A stretch of DNA of 57,783 bases from Synechococcus sp. AG-670-A05 (GTDB taxonomy: Bacteria > Cyanobacteriota > Cyanobacteriia > PCC-6307 > Cyanobiaceae): contig QCSJ01000004.1 of the NCBI GenBank assembly GCA_003211535.1, positions 1-57,783 on the forward strand, in the 5' to 3' direction. The translations under genes and the position numbers were made by a program. Positions 45,856 to 55,129 of the stretch are shown here, in pieces. Position 1 is the first letter of the stretch. Every line of letters starts with the position of its first letter. The notes beneath the pieces are model-generated. The model saw only the letters and a program-made list of their open reading frames with translations. It made no database searches and was not told the origin of the DNA.

Positions 45856-47514
45856 TCAGCTCCGGGTCCAGTGCAGCAGTGACGGGCAGTTGTCGAGCAG
45901 TCCGTCACTGCCCAGGTTGATCAATTCGTTGAGTTGATGTTCCACTCGTTCGAGGGTCTGGGGTGGGTGCAGGGCCATCCGCTCGCTGGGGACGCGCATC
46001 AGTCCAACCCGTTCTGTGGCCGCCAGGGCCGCCAGACTCTTGAGCAGGGGGGTCGCATCAGCAACGTCGGGAATCAGTTTCCATACGAATTGCGGTCGAT
46101 CCCACAGCGCTAACAAGCGAGGTTCATGCAGAGCCTCGAGGCTGAAGCCATGGCGCTGGGAGATGCTTTCCACTTCCTGGCGAATGGTGGCCCAGCTTTC
46201 CGGTCCTACGTTCACCGCCAGGGCCAGCACCACACAGGGACTCTCGGTTTCGAACAGGTGCCCGAGCTTCTCCCGCTTGGCCGCCAAATAATTAGCGTTA
46301 TAGGCGCCGGGCTCCATCACCAGCGGCACCCGTTCCTCCACCTGCAGTCCGTAGCCGCCGAGGCCGGCGATCTTGCGGGGGTTGTTGGTGAGCAGCCGCA
46401 GTCGGTGGATGCCGAGGTCGGAAAGGATCTGTGCGCCTACGCCGTAGTTGCGTAGATCCGCCGGGAAGCCAAGCCGTTCATTGGCTTCAACAGTGTCAAG
46501 CCCTGCCTCCTGGAGGCTGTAGGCCTTCAATTTGTTGATCAGGCCAATCCCACGCCCTTCCTGGCGCAGGTAGACGACCACCCCCTCGCTTTCCGCTTCG
46601 ATCTGGCGCATGGCCGCCTCCAGCTGGGGCCGGCAGTCGCAGCGCAGTGAGCCAAAGGCATCCCCGGTAAGACATTCGGAATGCATGCGCACCAGCACGG
46701 GTTCCTGCAGAGCATTGGGTTCACCTTTGATCAGGGCAACGTGTTCGGATCCATCCAGTTCGTTGCGGTAGCCCACCGCCTGAAAGGTGCCGAATCGGCT
46801 GGGCATCCTGGCCTGAGCCATCCGGCGGACGAAGCGCTCGTTCTCCAGCCGGTAACGGATCAGGTCAGCAATGCTGATCAGCTTCAGCCCCCAGCGATCG
46901 GCGTAGCTGCGCAGCTCCGGCAAGCGGGCCATAGAGCCATCGCTGTTCTGGATTTCACAGATCACACCGGAGGGACTGAGGCCCGCCAGCTGGGCAAGAT
47001 CCACGGCCGCCTCGGTGTGACCGGCCCGCTTGAGTACGCCCCCGGAGCGAGCGCGCAGAGGAAAGATGTGACCGGGGCGGCGCAGTTCCGCTGGTCGTGT
47101 GGCTGGATTGAGGGCCACCTGAATCGTGGCGGCGCGGTCTTCGGCGGAGATGCCGGTGGTCACTCCATGCTCGATGCCGGCATCGATGCTCACGGTGAAG
47201 GCCGTTTCGTTGGCATCGGTGTTGCGGTCCACCATCAGCGGCAGATCTAGTTCGTCCAGCCGCTGACCCTCCATGGCGAGACAGATCAAGCCCCGTGCTT
47301 CGGTCGCCATGAAGTTGATTGCTTCCGGGGTGGCGAACTGGGCCGCGCAGATCAGATCACCTTCATTTTCCCGTTGTTCGTCGTCCACCACGACAACGCA
47401 CTCCCCATTGCGGATCGCCACAAGCGCGTTGCTGATGGTATCGAACGCGATGGGTGCTTTCGCGGGGTCAAGGGAACTGGGGTTCAGGAGCCTGGCGTTT
47501 TGCAATCTCTCCAT
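45856..47514 (-). CDS. ribBA: Bifunctional DHBP synthase / GTP cyclohydrolase II with a C-terminal extension
   Basis: RibBA carries out two early steps of riboflavin synthesis. Domain one (about residues 25-225) has [20 protein letters not shown] and the [10 protein letters not shown] site. Domain two has [21 protein letters not shown] with the zinc cysteines and [20 protein letters not shown]. About 130 further residues follow the usual end (after [10 protein letters not shown]), beginning [16 protein letters not shown]; this tail occurs in cyanobacterial RibBA but I do not know its role. I chose ATG 47514; track start 47565 adds 17 residues. Confidence 0.93.
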   Translation of the reverse strand: MERLQNARLLNPSSLDPAKAPIAFDTISNALVAIRNGECVVVVDDEQRENEGDLICAAQFATPEAINFMATEARGLICLAMEGQRLDELDLPLMVDRNTDANETAFTVSIDAGIEHGVTTGISAEDRAATIQVALNPATRPAELRRPGHIFPLRARSGGVLKRAGHTEAAVDLAQLAGLSPSGVICEIQNSDGSMARLPELRSYADRWGLKLISIADLIRYRLENERFVRRMAQARMPSRFGTFQAVGYRNELDGSEHVALIKGEPNALQEPVLVRMHSECLTGDAFGSLRCDCRPQLEAAMRQIEAESEGVVVYLRQEGRGIGLINKLKAYSLQEAGLDTVEANERLGFPADLRNYGVGAQILSDLGIHRLRLLTNNPRKIAGLGGYGLQVEERVPLVMEPGAYNANYLAAKREKLGHLFETESPCVVLALAVNVGPESWATIRQEVESISQRHGFSLEALHEPRLLALWDRPQFVWKLIPDVADATPLLKSLAALAATERVGLMRVPSERMALHPPQTLERVEHQLNELINLGSDGLLDNCPSLLHWTRS

Positions 47515-47587
47515 TATCGATCTCTGTACGATCGTTCGTTGGTTGGTTGGTTCAATGGCAGGCAAGTCAATGTCGGCGGTTGAAGCG

Positions 47588-48661
47588 ATGGCAACGGTGA
47601 AGGGCGGACGGGTTGCTGTGATCGGCGCCTCCGGCTACGGCGGACTGCAGACCATCCGACTTCTGCAGGGGCACCCGTCTCTGACGGTCACCTTTCTTGG
47701 TGGAGAACGCAGTGCGGGAAAGCGTTGGAGTTCCATCTGCTCCTTTTTGCATTTGCCGGATGACCCTGTTGTTCAGTCTGCGGATGCGGACCACATCGCC
47801 GAGGCAGCCGATTACGTCGTCCTGAGCCTCCCCAACGGTTTGGCCTGTCAGCTTGCCCCAGAGCTCTTGCAGCGTGGCCTGAGGGTGGTGGATCTCTCAG
47901 CGGACTTTCGCTATCGCTCGCTGGCGCAGTGGAGTCAGGTCTACATCCAGGAGGCCAGTTGTCTCTCCCGGGACGATTCCGAGCTTTGCCGCAGCGCGGT
48001 GTATGGCCTGCCGGAGTGGCATGGGCCTGCTATTTCCGACGCCAGGTTGGTGGCGGCACCCGGTTGCTTTCCCACCGCCAGCTTGATGCCCTTGCTGCCG
48101 TTCCTGAAGCAGGGGCTGATCGAAACCGACGGCATCATTATTGACGCCAAGACCGGCACGTCAGGTGGGGGTCGTGTTCCTAAGGAGGCGATGTTACTGG
48201 CGGAAGCATCCGAATCCATCGCCCCTTACGGAGTGATTGGACATCGCCACACCTCCGAGATCGAACAGATGGCCCAGGAGGTTGCAGGGCAGGATGTTCG
48301 TCTTCAGTTCACTCCGCATCTGGTGCCGATGGTGCGAGGCCTGCTGTCCACGGTGTACGCCCGTCTGCGGGACCCCGGATTGACGGCTGAAGATTGCACT
48401 ACGGTTCTGGATGCGGTGTACCGGCACCACCCCTGCGTGTCGGTTCTGCCGGTGGGAACCTATCCGGCTACCAAATGGACGCGTCATACCAATCGCGCTT
48501 TGGTGTCTGTCCAGGTCGATACGAGGACAGGGCAGATGATCTTGATGAGTGCTATTGACAACCTGATCAAAGGTCAGGCTGGTCAAGGGGTTCAGTGCCT
48601 CAACCTGATGCATGGCCTTCCGCCCGAAACAGGTCTCCCCCTTCATTGTTTCTACCCCTAA
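47588..48661 (+). CDS. argC: N-acetyl-gamma-glutamyl-phosphate reductase
   Basis: ArgC reduces N-acetylglutamyl-phosphate in arginine synthesis. The NADP site is [18 protein letters not shown], the catalytic Cys is in [18 protein letters not shown], and [17 protein letters not shown] and [12 protein letters not shown] follow. I start at ATG 47588 (MATVKGGRV, 357 aa); ATGs 47555 and 47570 are alternatives. The long track ORF runs into ribBA antisense and is not supported. It ends overlapping purN by 4 bases convergently. Confidence 0.94.
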   Translation: MATVKGGRVAVIGASGYGGLQTIRLLQGHPSLTVTFLGGERSAGKRWSSICSFLHLPDDPVVQSADADHIAEAADYVVLSLPNGLACQLAPELLQRGLRVVDLSADFRYRSLAQWSQVYIQEASCLSRDDSELCRSAVYGLPEWHGPAISDARLVAAPGCFPTASLMPLLPFLKQGLIETDGIIIDAKTGTSGGGRVPKEAMLLAEASESIAPYGVIGHRHTSEIEQMAQEVAGQDVRLQFTPHLVPMVRGLLSTVYARLRDPGLTAEDCTTVLDAVYRHHPCVSVLPVGTYPATKWTRHTNRALVSVQVDTRTGQMILMSAIDNLIKGQAGQGVQCLNLMHGLPPETGLPLHCFYP

Positions 48662-49329
48662 CGCCAGCGCTGCGCCGCAAGCATCAGGGCAATTGGCAGA
48701 ATGTGATGTTCCTGCTGATGAATGCGCTGGGACAGGCTGTTGTGATCGTCAGTCTCCAGCACTGGAACAGCTGCCTGAATCAGGATCGGACCGGCGTCCA
48801 GGTCCTCGGTGACCAGGTGAATCGTGCAACCAGCGATGCGAACGCCGGCCCTGAGGGCCTGTCCCACTCCATCAAGCCCCCGGAAGCTGGGCAGCAGCGA
48901 TGGATGGATGTTGATCAGCCGATCCGGAAACGCACGAATCAACTCGCTGGTGACGATGCGCATCCAACCCGCCATCACGATCCCTTCGACATCGGCAGCA
49001 CGGAATCGTTCCACCAGGTCCCGGTCAAGATCTGTGCGGCTGTCGTAGTCGCGATGATTGAGAAGTTGCCATGGAATACCAAGCCGATCAGCCCGTTGCT
49101 GAGCGCCGCAGCCAGGATTGTTCACAACTAGAAGAGCAATTTCGGCATGGATGCGCCGATTCCAGATCGCTGAAACCAGAGCCTCGAAATTGCTTCCGTT
49201 TCCGGATGCCATCACCCCGACTCTGACTGGGGGACCTAGATCGAAGGTTGGTCCTGACGATGGATGAATCAGGGCCTGTTCAGTTGGCATCTGCTGGCTA
49301 GGGTCTGCAAAAGCGGGCATTCCGTTCAT
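48658..49329 (-). CDS. purN: Phosphoribosylglycinamide formyltransferase
   Basis: PurN formylates GAR with 10-formyl-THF in purine synthesis. The core has VRVGVMASGNGSNFEALV, the substrate loop MAGWMRIVTSELI, INIHPSLLPSFRGLDG and the final HLVTEDLDAGPILIQ. The N-terminus is a variable leader of about 34 residues; candidate ATGs are 49329, 49320 and 49290. I used 49329, which places its start in the same CATG as the divergent DUF1257-like gene. Confidence 0.92.
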   Translation of the reverse strand: MNGMPAFADPSQQMPTEQALIHPSSGPTFDLGPPVRVGVMASGNGSNFEALVSAIWNRRIHAEIALLVVNNPGCGAQQRADRLGIPWQLLNHRDYDSRTDLDRDLVERFRAADVEGIVMAGWMRIVTSELIRAFPDRLINIHPSLLPSFRGLDGVGQALRAGVRIAGCTIHLVTEDLDAGPILIQAAVPVLETDDHNSLSQRIHQQEHHILPIALMLAAQRWR

Positions 49330-49678
49330 GTCCCATCTCTCCATCCTGCCCACCGCCTACACACGGCTGGATCTTCTGGAATCCTCTCTGCGACACGAGG
49401 GATTTGATGTTGTTCACAGTGCAGTGATGGCACCGTTCAATGGCAAGGCTCATCCGGTGGATCTCCTGGCCCACCTGGCTGACGACGCACCTTCACTTGG
49501 TTGGACCCAGGGATCCGATGGCGCGATGACCATGGTTGCTGATCTGCAGCGTCTGGGCCGCCATCAGGGTCTCGACGCCAGGCTTCAGCGGGTTGCCCGT
49601 CAGTACGCGCTGCTTTCCGCGCTTGAGTCGATCGATTCCTTCGGCTCTTCCGCCAAGATGACCATCGATTCGGTCTGA
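49328..49678 (+). CDS. DUF1257-like (Ycf35-like) protein
   Basis: The 116-residue protein starts MSHLSILPTAYTRLDLLESSL, resembling the MSH-type N-terminus of DUF1257/Ycf35 proteins, and has QGSDGAMTMVADLQRLGRHQGLDARLQRVARQYAL near the C-terminus, where family members have a QR..YA segment. Function is unknown. It is divergent from purN with overlapping start codons and is followed two bases later by the M61 peptidase. Confidence 0.65.
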   Translation: MSHLSILPTAYTRLDLLESSLRHEGFDVVHSAVMAPFNGKAHPVDLLAHLADDAPSLGWTQGSDGAMTMVADLQRLGRHQGLDARLQRVARQYALLSALESIDSFGSSAKMTIDSV

Positions 49679-49679
49679 C

Positions 49680-51377
49680 GTGAACGGCGACGTTCACGTT
49701 CATCTGGATCTTGTTCGTCCAGAAGAGCAACGCATCCGGGTGACGATGGAGTGGACTGCGGTCACCTCCCGCCAGATCCTGAAATTCCCCCAGTGGACTC
49801 CTGGCTCCTACACCATTCGGGATCCCGTCCAGCATCTTCACAGCCTGCAGCTGTCGGCGGCCTCAGGCTTAGTTCCATTGCGTCGACTGGCCCCCCATCA
49901 TTGGTTGGTGGATCATGTCAATCCAGGCCCGCTCTGCCTCACCTATGTGGTGGAAGCCAGAGACCTGACAGTTCGCACGGCCTTTGTCGACCCTGAATTC
50001 GCATCGTTCAGCCTCGCTGCTGTGGTGATGGAACTGGATGGATGCCGGTGGAGTCCGCATCTACTTGCCGTGAGCTGCTCTGAGAACTGGCAGGTGCATT
50101 GTCCTCTCACCCGTGATGGCGATGAATGGCGCGCCGTAGATTTCGATGAATTGCTGGACAGTCCTGTCCAGGTCGGACCGTTCTGCTGCCAGCCCTTTCA
50201 GGTGCTCGACCATCGGCACAACTTGCTGCTGATGGGAGATCCACCAGGGGGTTGGCCCAGCACGCTGAAAGCCGATGTGGAACGGGTCTGTGAAGCTACC
50301 TCCCGGTTGATGGGCACGCCGCCACCGGCAGGGGATCGCTATCAGCTTGTGATCCAGATGCTCGACAGCGGCTATGGCGGCCTAGAGCATGACCACAGTG
50401 CCGTGTTGCAGTTCAACTGGTCAGCCCTGGCAAAACCTGATGGCTATCGGCAGCTGTTGCAGCTGGTTGGCCATGAATACCTCCACCAGTGGAATGTGCG
50501 CCGGCTACGCCCCCAGGAGTTCCGCCCTTACGACTACGGCCAACCAGTTGTCAGTGAAGGGCTCTGGTTCGCCGAAGGGATCACCAGCTACTTCGATCTT
50601 GTGTTGCCCCTGCTCGCTGGCTGCAGCAATCGCTCCACCCTGTTGCGCGATCTGGGCGATGAAATCTCCAGAGTGCTGATGGCTCCGGGGCGGCGGGTGC
50701 AGTCTCTGGCGGCCAGCGCCGAAGAAGCTTGGGTGAAACTATATAAGTCCACAGCGGTCTCCGTCGATAGCCAAATCAGTTACTACCGCCTCGGAGCAGC
50801 AACCGCTTTCTGTCTTGATGTGCGCCTGCGGCAGCTGGGCAACTCCCTTGCGCATCAGCTTCGCGCTCTGTGGGCGACGCACGGACAGGTGGGTCGGGGC
50901 TTTGGTCGGGCGGATCTGAAGATGCTGCTGAAGGCCATCGACCCTGTTCTCGCTGATGATCTCGATCGCTGGCTGGACATTCCTGACGCGCTGCCGCTTC
51001 AAGAAACAGCAGCCCTGATTGGAGCTAAGGTAGAACCTGTACCCCTCAGTGGACCCGACCACGGACTGACCCTGGCGGAGGTCAACGGTTGTGTTGTTGT
51101 GAAGCGTGTTGCTGTTAACGGTCCCGGCCTCGCTGCAGCTCTGATTCCTGGCGATGAAGTCATAGCTGTCGATGGGAGGCGTGTAAGAGCGTCGGCTGAT
51201 TTTGCCTCGCTCCTGAGAGTGGATGTGCCATCACTGATCACCTACGCACGTCGCAGCTGCCTTGGCACAACGCAGCTCTGTCCTGTTGATGGAGTTGAAC
51301 GCTGGTGTCTCAGTTGGGAACCTGCGGCATCGTCAGAGCAGCTGTTTCTGAGAGATCGGTGGTTCCGGTTTCTCTGA
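49680..51377 (+). CDS. M61 family metallopeptidase with C-terminal PDZ domain
   Basis: The 565-residue protein starts at GTG 49680. It has an N-terminal beta domain (RVTMEWTAVTSRQILKFPQW), the gluzincin zinc motif LVGHEYLHQWNVRRLRP with the downstream Glu in LWFAEGITSYFD, and a PDZ-like end (VNGPGLAAALIPGDEVIAVDGRRV). This is the glycyl-aminopeptidase-type M61 layout. No signal peptide is visible, so it is probably cytoplasmic. Natural substrate unknown. Confidence 0.9.
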   Translation: MNGDVHVHLDLVRPEEQRIRVTMEWTAVTSRQILKFPQWTPGSYTIRDPVQHLHSLQLSAASGLVPLRRLAPHHWLVDHVNPGPLCLTYVVEARDLTVRTAFVDPEFASFSLAAVVMELDGCRWSPHLLAVSCSENWQVHCPLTRDGDEWRAVDFDELLDSPVQVGPFCCQPFQVLDHRHNLLLMGDPPGGWPSTLKADVERVCEATSRLMGTPPPAGDRYQLVIQMLDSGYGGLEHDHSAVLQFNWSALAKPDGYRQLLQLVGHEYLHQWNVRRLRPQEFRPYDYGQPVVSEGLWFAEGITSYFDLVLPLLAGCSNRSTLLRDLGDEISRVLMAPGRRVQSLAASAEEAWVKLYKSTAVSVDSQISYYRLGAATAFCLDVRLRQLGNSLAHQLRALWATHGQVGRGFGRADLKMLLKAIDPVLADDLDRWLDIPDALPLQETAALIGAKVEPVPLSGPDHGLTLAEVNGCVVVKRVAVNGPGLAAALIPGDEVIAVDGRRVRASADFASLLRVDVPSLITYARRSCLGTTQLCPVDGVERWCLSWEPAASSEQLFLRDRWFRFL

Positions 51378-51609
51378 TCCAGAAACTTCAGCGTGCTGCC
51401 AATCTGATCCTTCAGCACCCTTGAGCCGCTGTTGGTGCGCTTACCACAGAGTCCCTTGCTGTCGTGCTGTTGACTAGGGGAGCTATGGACCGGTGCAAGC
51501 AATCTCACTCCGGTGATCGACCCTCGTTGATGTAGCTCCTTAAGTAGTTTGAGTCCGACGAGGATGCCATGCCAACGCCGGTTTTAAATCACAACGGGCA
51601 CCAGGCACA
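51378..51609. other. Intergenic region between the M61 gene and the amidase remnant
   Basis: A 232-base stretch with no supported gene. A minus-strand ORF (51242-51508) overlaps the M61 tail and lacks recognisable features. A GC-rich start grades into CCGGTTTTAAATC near 51585, possibly old 5' sequence of the amidase gene. Confidence 0.3.
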
Positions 51610-52219
51610 TTGTCTTGGACTTCGCCCCTGGCGCGGCAGTGCAATGGGATAAATCAGGATTTGCGCGCACGGCTGGACAACCTGAAGCGCACCAGTGGTT
51701 CCTGGCGAACCACGGTGCCCATTCACCCGACCAATTACGGCGCGCGCATCTCTAAGGATTCAAAAGGTGCTCCCTTGGACCCATCACCGCGGGTGGTGGT
51801 GATGCACGAAACCGTCTATTCATTGACATCAGCGATTAACACGTTCCAGACACCTCATCCGATGGATGAAGACCAAGCGAGTTATCACACTCTGATCGGA
51901 CTGGATGGTCAGTTTGTTGACACCGTTGACCCTTTCAAACGGGCCTTTGCCGCAAGCAATTCTGCGTTGCTTGGGGAATGGGCTGTCTCCAACCCCCGCC
52001 CGTTGGGCTCTTTTAACGATTTTGCTCTGCACGTCAGCCTGGAAACTTCCGAGAGCGGTGCTAGTGATGCGTCCCAGCACACGGGTACACCTCGCGTAAG
52101 TACGACGACCTCCCCATCGTCATATCGATCTCGGCGTTGAACGGTAAGCCCTTCGCAGCTTCAACTGGGCATCGCTGCAGTACCGGTTAACTGCTTTCGT
52201 TGACCTTTGTGCGTACTGA
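51610..52219 (+). pseudogene. Decayed N-acetylmuramoyl-L-alanine amidase gene (amidase_2 type)
   Basis: The first part reads well as an amidase_2 domain: VPIHPTNYGARISKDSKGAP, PRVVVMHETVYSLTSAINTF, QASYHTLIGLDGQFVDTVDP and DFALHVSLE. After about 52060 the family sequence continues in other frames: GYTSRKYDDL (frame of 52083), then HRHIDLGVER, a stop, and RSFNWASLQYRL in the frame of 52115. About 20 residues normally between the Tyr motif and the HRH zinc motif are missing. At least one frameshift, one deletion and one stop are present, so it is a pseudogene. Confidence 0.82.
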
Positions 52220-52321
52220 CGTGCAAGCCAGAGCAATCACATTCACACATCAATCCAATCCGCTCCAGACACGTTATGTGAACGAACTCTCAGTACGGTT
52301 TGGTTAGTTGATTTGACGCCC

Positions 52322-52423
52322 ATGGCATCGAATGCTCTGCTCTCGGCTGGCCTTGCCGCTGTAGCCCTGGCAGTTCTAAGTTCCAATGCTGTTGCTCACG
52401 CCCACAACGTCCACCACCACTGA
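52322..52423 (+). CDS. 33-aa secreted His-rich peptide, probably the front of a broken gene
   Basis: ATG 52322 opens a signal-like sequence (LLSAGLAAVALAVLSSNAVA) followed by a short mature part HAHNVHHH and TGA. Reading through that TGA gives HSHHH and another stop, and a later frame encodes GYRKGYKHIVRFAGTP and VVPPPYRPVISEC. The pieces look like one small exported His-rich, basic protein that has decayed. If the 33-aa form is expressed it would be only a few residues long after cleavage. No family recognised; metal binding is a guess from the histidines. Confidence 0.4.
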   Translation: MASNALLSAGLAAVALAVLSSNAVAHAHNVHHH

Positions 52424-52590
52424 CATAGCCATCATCACTAACATTAATCAGTAAAAAAATAGAGGCCTAGAACAAGGGTTATCGCAAGGGTTACAAACAC
52501 ATCGTACGCTTCGCTGGCACGCCCTTGATTCGAGTAGTTCCACCTCCGTACCGACCTGTCATCTCCGAGTGCACCGCCGAATTGTGGTGA
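52424..52590 (+). pseudogene. Probable 3' remnant of the His-rich secreted protein gene
   Basis: Downstream of the TGA the frame continues HSHHH and stops. From 52471 a different frame reads NKGYRKGYKHIVRFAGTPL and then IRVVPPPYRPVISECTAEL to a stop at 52588-52590, with protein-like composition but no start codon of its own. This suggests a frameshifted or deleted tail of the same gene. It lies beside another pseudogene, in a stretch of relaxed selection. Confidence 0.4.
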
Positions 52591-52640
52591 CGCCCCATCA
52601 CTATTGGTTGAATGTCGAGCTTGGCGTCCACTTCTGAGGC

Positions 52641-53414
52641 TCAGAGTAGAAGAAAGGGCTCGCTGCGATTTGAGCTGTAGATCAGTCCATGGAGCTCAGG
52701 GTCCTGCATGTAGCTCATGATGCGGCTGGGGTAATCCAACTTTCCGTTGTGGAGATAGGCCAAAGTGGCGATTGCTTTGGCATCGCTGTAAGAGCTGCTG
52801 GCATCAAGTCGTCGATCCGTGGAAATTCCCAGCTCCTGCTTCAGACGACTCATCTTTCCCACGAGCAACAGAACACTCACCTGCGGATCCAACAGCTGAT
52901 TCCTGGCCCAGGCGATCTCATTGGCGTTGGGATTAGCCGGCAGAAGCCCCTGGTGAATCAGTTCGGTGATGGCCAGTTGCGCCGGTCCATGGGTCTTTAC
53001 TAGTCCGGAATGAGCGATGAACGGAAGACTTTCCCCTGGCTTGGAGTGTTGAATTTCGTCAAACAGGATGGCTGTCACCAGCATCGGATTGATCCGATGC
53101 TGGTGAGACGCTCTCACGATCACCGGTTTGAGCTGTCTGAGTTGATCTAGGGTCAGGTCGCGAAGGGGCTGGAGCTGGTCAATACCTCGGGTAAACAGTT
53201 GCGCCAGCGTCGTCTGAGGGCCATGGACCCCGAACCGTTGCTGCAGCAGCTGCAGTTCCTTGGGCGAGAAGACTGATGGATCAGACCGTTCATCCATCTC
53301 ACTCAGCTGGTCCATCACCATCCGCTTCTCAATCGGCGGCTTGGATGCCGATGGAGGGAAAACAAGGGCCAGTACCAAGACCAGGACTCCACTGCGCTTC
53401 AGGAGTTCACGCAT
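52641..53414 (-). CDS. Exported protein of unknown function, DUF1402/lytic-transglycosylase-like
   Basis: The 257-residue protein has a signal peptide (GVLVLVLALVFPPSAS). The mature part has ASHQHRINPMLVTAILFDEIQHSKPG, in which the segment ending in Glu is reminiscent of the catalytic region of transglycosylase-like folds, and HGPAQLAITELIHQGLL later. The resemblance is weak and no catalytic call can be made. Location is the periplasm or outer surface. It is divergent from pgi; the track pgi ORF start overlaps it but the true pgi start does not. Confidence 0.6.
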   Translation of the reverse strand: MRELLKRSGVLVLVLALVFPPSASKPPIEKRMVMDQLSEMDERSDPSVFSPKELQLLQQRFGVHGPQTTLAQLFTRGIDQLQPLRDLTLDQLRQLKPVIVRASHQHRINPMLVTAILFDEIQHSKPGESLPFIAHSGLVKTHGPAQLAITELIHQGLLPANPNANEIAWARNQLLDPQVSVLLLVGKMSRLKQELGISTDRRLDASSSYSDAKAIATLAYLHNGKLDYPSRIMSYMQDPELHGLIYSSNRSEPFLLL

Positions 53415-53530
53415 GGATTAGACCCAAGATTCTGTTTAGATCAGCACCGAAACTAACCGGGGTGTCCCAAGAGATGGGCATGCCGAGACGATCCTGGATA
53501 CCTTCGGGCGGTGTGAACCATCAGGGCCCG

Positions 53531-55129
53531 ATGAGCTTCCCGGATTTCAGCGCCAGTGACGCTCAGATTCAATGGCAGCGATTCTGTGACCTCCTCTGGT
53601 ATCACGAGGATCTCGGCATCTGGTTGGACATCAGCCGTATGCATGTCAATCCAGCTCACCTCGAGAAGCTGCAAACGGGATTCGACAAGGCTTTTTCGGC
53701 CATGGCAGAACTCGAAGCCGGTGCGATCGCCAATCCTGATGAGCAGCGCCAGGTGGGGCACTACTGGCTGCGTTCCCCGCAACTTGCACCCAGTGAAACG
53801 GTGCGTGATCACATCGCTGCGGAAATCGATCGGATCGAAAAGTTCGGTCGGGATGTGCTCAGTGGCGTCATCAAGTCGCCCGGTGGGCAACCGTTCTCCG
53901 ACGTTCTCTGGATCGGCATCGGTGGGAGCGGTCTAGGCCCCCTGTTGATGATCAAAGCCCTCCAGAATCATGGCGCTGGGCTGCCGTTTCACTTCTTTGA
54001 CAACGTTGATCCCAACGGCATGAGTGCTGTTTTGGCGGCTCTTGACGATCGCCTGGACACCACTCTGGTCGTCACTGTGAGCAAGTCCGGCGGCACCCCC
54101 GAGCCGCACTTAGGAATGGAGCAGGCGCGTTATCGCCTTGAAGCCCGTGGTGGCCGCTGGGCCGCTCAGGCCGTTGCCATCACCATGCTCGACAGCAAGC
54201 TCGATCGAGAAGCGATACAGGACGGTTGGCTCAAACGCTTCGACATGTTCGATTGGGTAGGAGGCCGAACCAGCATCACTAGCGCTGTGGGCCTGTTGCC
54301 CGGTTCTCTCATCGGTGCTGACATCCGCGATTTCCTGGCCGGGGCTGCACAGATGGACGATGCGACCCGTCTGGCAGATCTGCGACGTAATCCAGCCGCC
54401 CTCATGTCGGCCTCATGGTTTGTCGCTGGAGAAGGTAAGGGTCTCCGAGACATGGTAGTGCTCCCGTACCGCGATCGTCTCGAGGTTTTTAGCCGCTACC
54501 TGCAGCAGTTGGTGATGGAATCCCTCGGAAAGCGTCTTGACCGTGACGGGAACCAGGTGAATCAGGGTATAGCCGTTTACGGCAACAAGGGCTCCACAGA
54601 CCAGCATGCGTATGTGCAGCAACTCCGGGACGGCGTTGACAACTTCTTCGCCACATTCATCGAGGTCCTTGAGGATGTTGCCGATGTCCCGGTGATCAAG
54701 GACGAATGTCCTGGTGATTTTCTCGATGGTTTCCTGCAGGGAACACGGTCAGCCCTTACGGAAGGAGGGCGCCAAAGCTTGAGCATCAGTATGCGTCGCT
54801 TTGATGCCCGTCGTCTTGGTGCCCTGATTGCCCTGTTCGAGCGTGCTGTGAGCTTCTACGGGGATCTGGTAAATATCAACGCTTATCACCAGCCTGGTGT
54901 TGAAGCGGGCAAGAAAGCTGCAGCGGCAATCCTCGATCTCCAAAGCAGGGTCGAGGACGTTCTTCAGGATGGTGCGTCACGCTCGATCAGCGAAATCCGT
55001 CAGGCCGTCGATGATGGAAACGATGAATCCATTTTCTGGATTATGCGTCACCTGACTGGTAACGATCGTGGCTACCGGGCCGAAGGAGACTGGGCTAATC
55101 CGGTCAGCATGCGGTTCAGCCGCAGCTGA
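53531..55129 (+). CDS. pgi: Glucose-6-phosphate isomerase
   Basis: PGI interconverts glucose-6-phosphate and fructose-6-phosphate, linking glycolysis, the oxidative pentose-phosphate path and glycogen. The SIS domains show WIGIGGSGLGPLLMIKAL, VTVSKSGGTPEPHLGMEQ and VYGNKGSTDQHAYVQQLRDG, with the late helix NAYHQPGVEAGKKAA. I start at ATG 53531 (MSFPDFSASDAQIQWQ, 532 aa); the track ORF extends back into the divergent neighbour. Its end touches the leuS end. Confidence 0.96.
   Translation: MSFPDFSASDAQIQWQRFCDLLWYHEDLGIWLDISRMHVNPAHLEKLQTGFDKAFSAMAELEAGAIANPDEQRQVGHYWLRSPQLAPSETVRDHIAAEIDRIEKFGRDVLSGVIKSPGGQPFSDVLWIGIGGSGLGPLLMIKALQNHGAGLPFHFFDNVDPNGMSAVLAALDDRLDTTLVVTVSKSGGTPEPHLGMEQARYRLEARGGRWAAQAVAITMLDSKLDREAIQDGWLKRFDMFDWVGGRTSITSAVGLLPGSLIGADIRDFLAGAAQMDDATRLADLRRNPAALMSASWFVAGEGKGLRDMVVLPYRDRLEVFSRYLQQLVMESLGKRLDRDGNQVNQGIAVYGNKGSTDQHAYVQQLRDGVDNFFATFIEVLEDVADVPVIKDECPGDFLDGFLQGTRSALTEGGRQSLSISMRRFDARRLGALIALFERAVSFYGDLVNINAYHQPGVEAGKKAAAAILDLQSRVEDVLQDGASRSISEIRQAVDDGNDESIFWIMRHLTGNDRGYRAEGDWANPVSMRFSRS

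Noticed and set aside
51242-51508. An 88-aa minus-strand ORF after the M61 gene
   Set aside because: Half lies antisense to the M61 C-terminus; no motif recognised, although the segment beginning SKGLCGKRTN is not obviously random.
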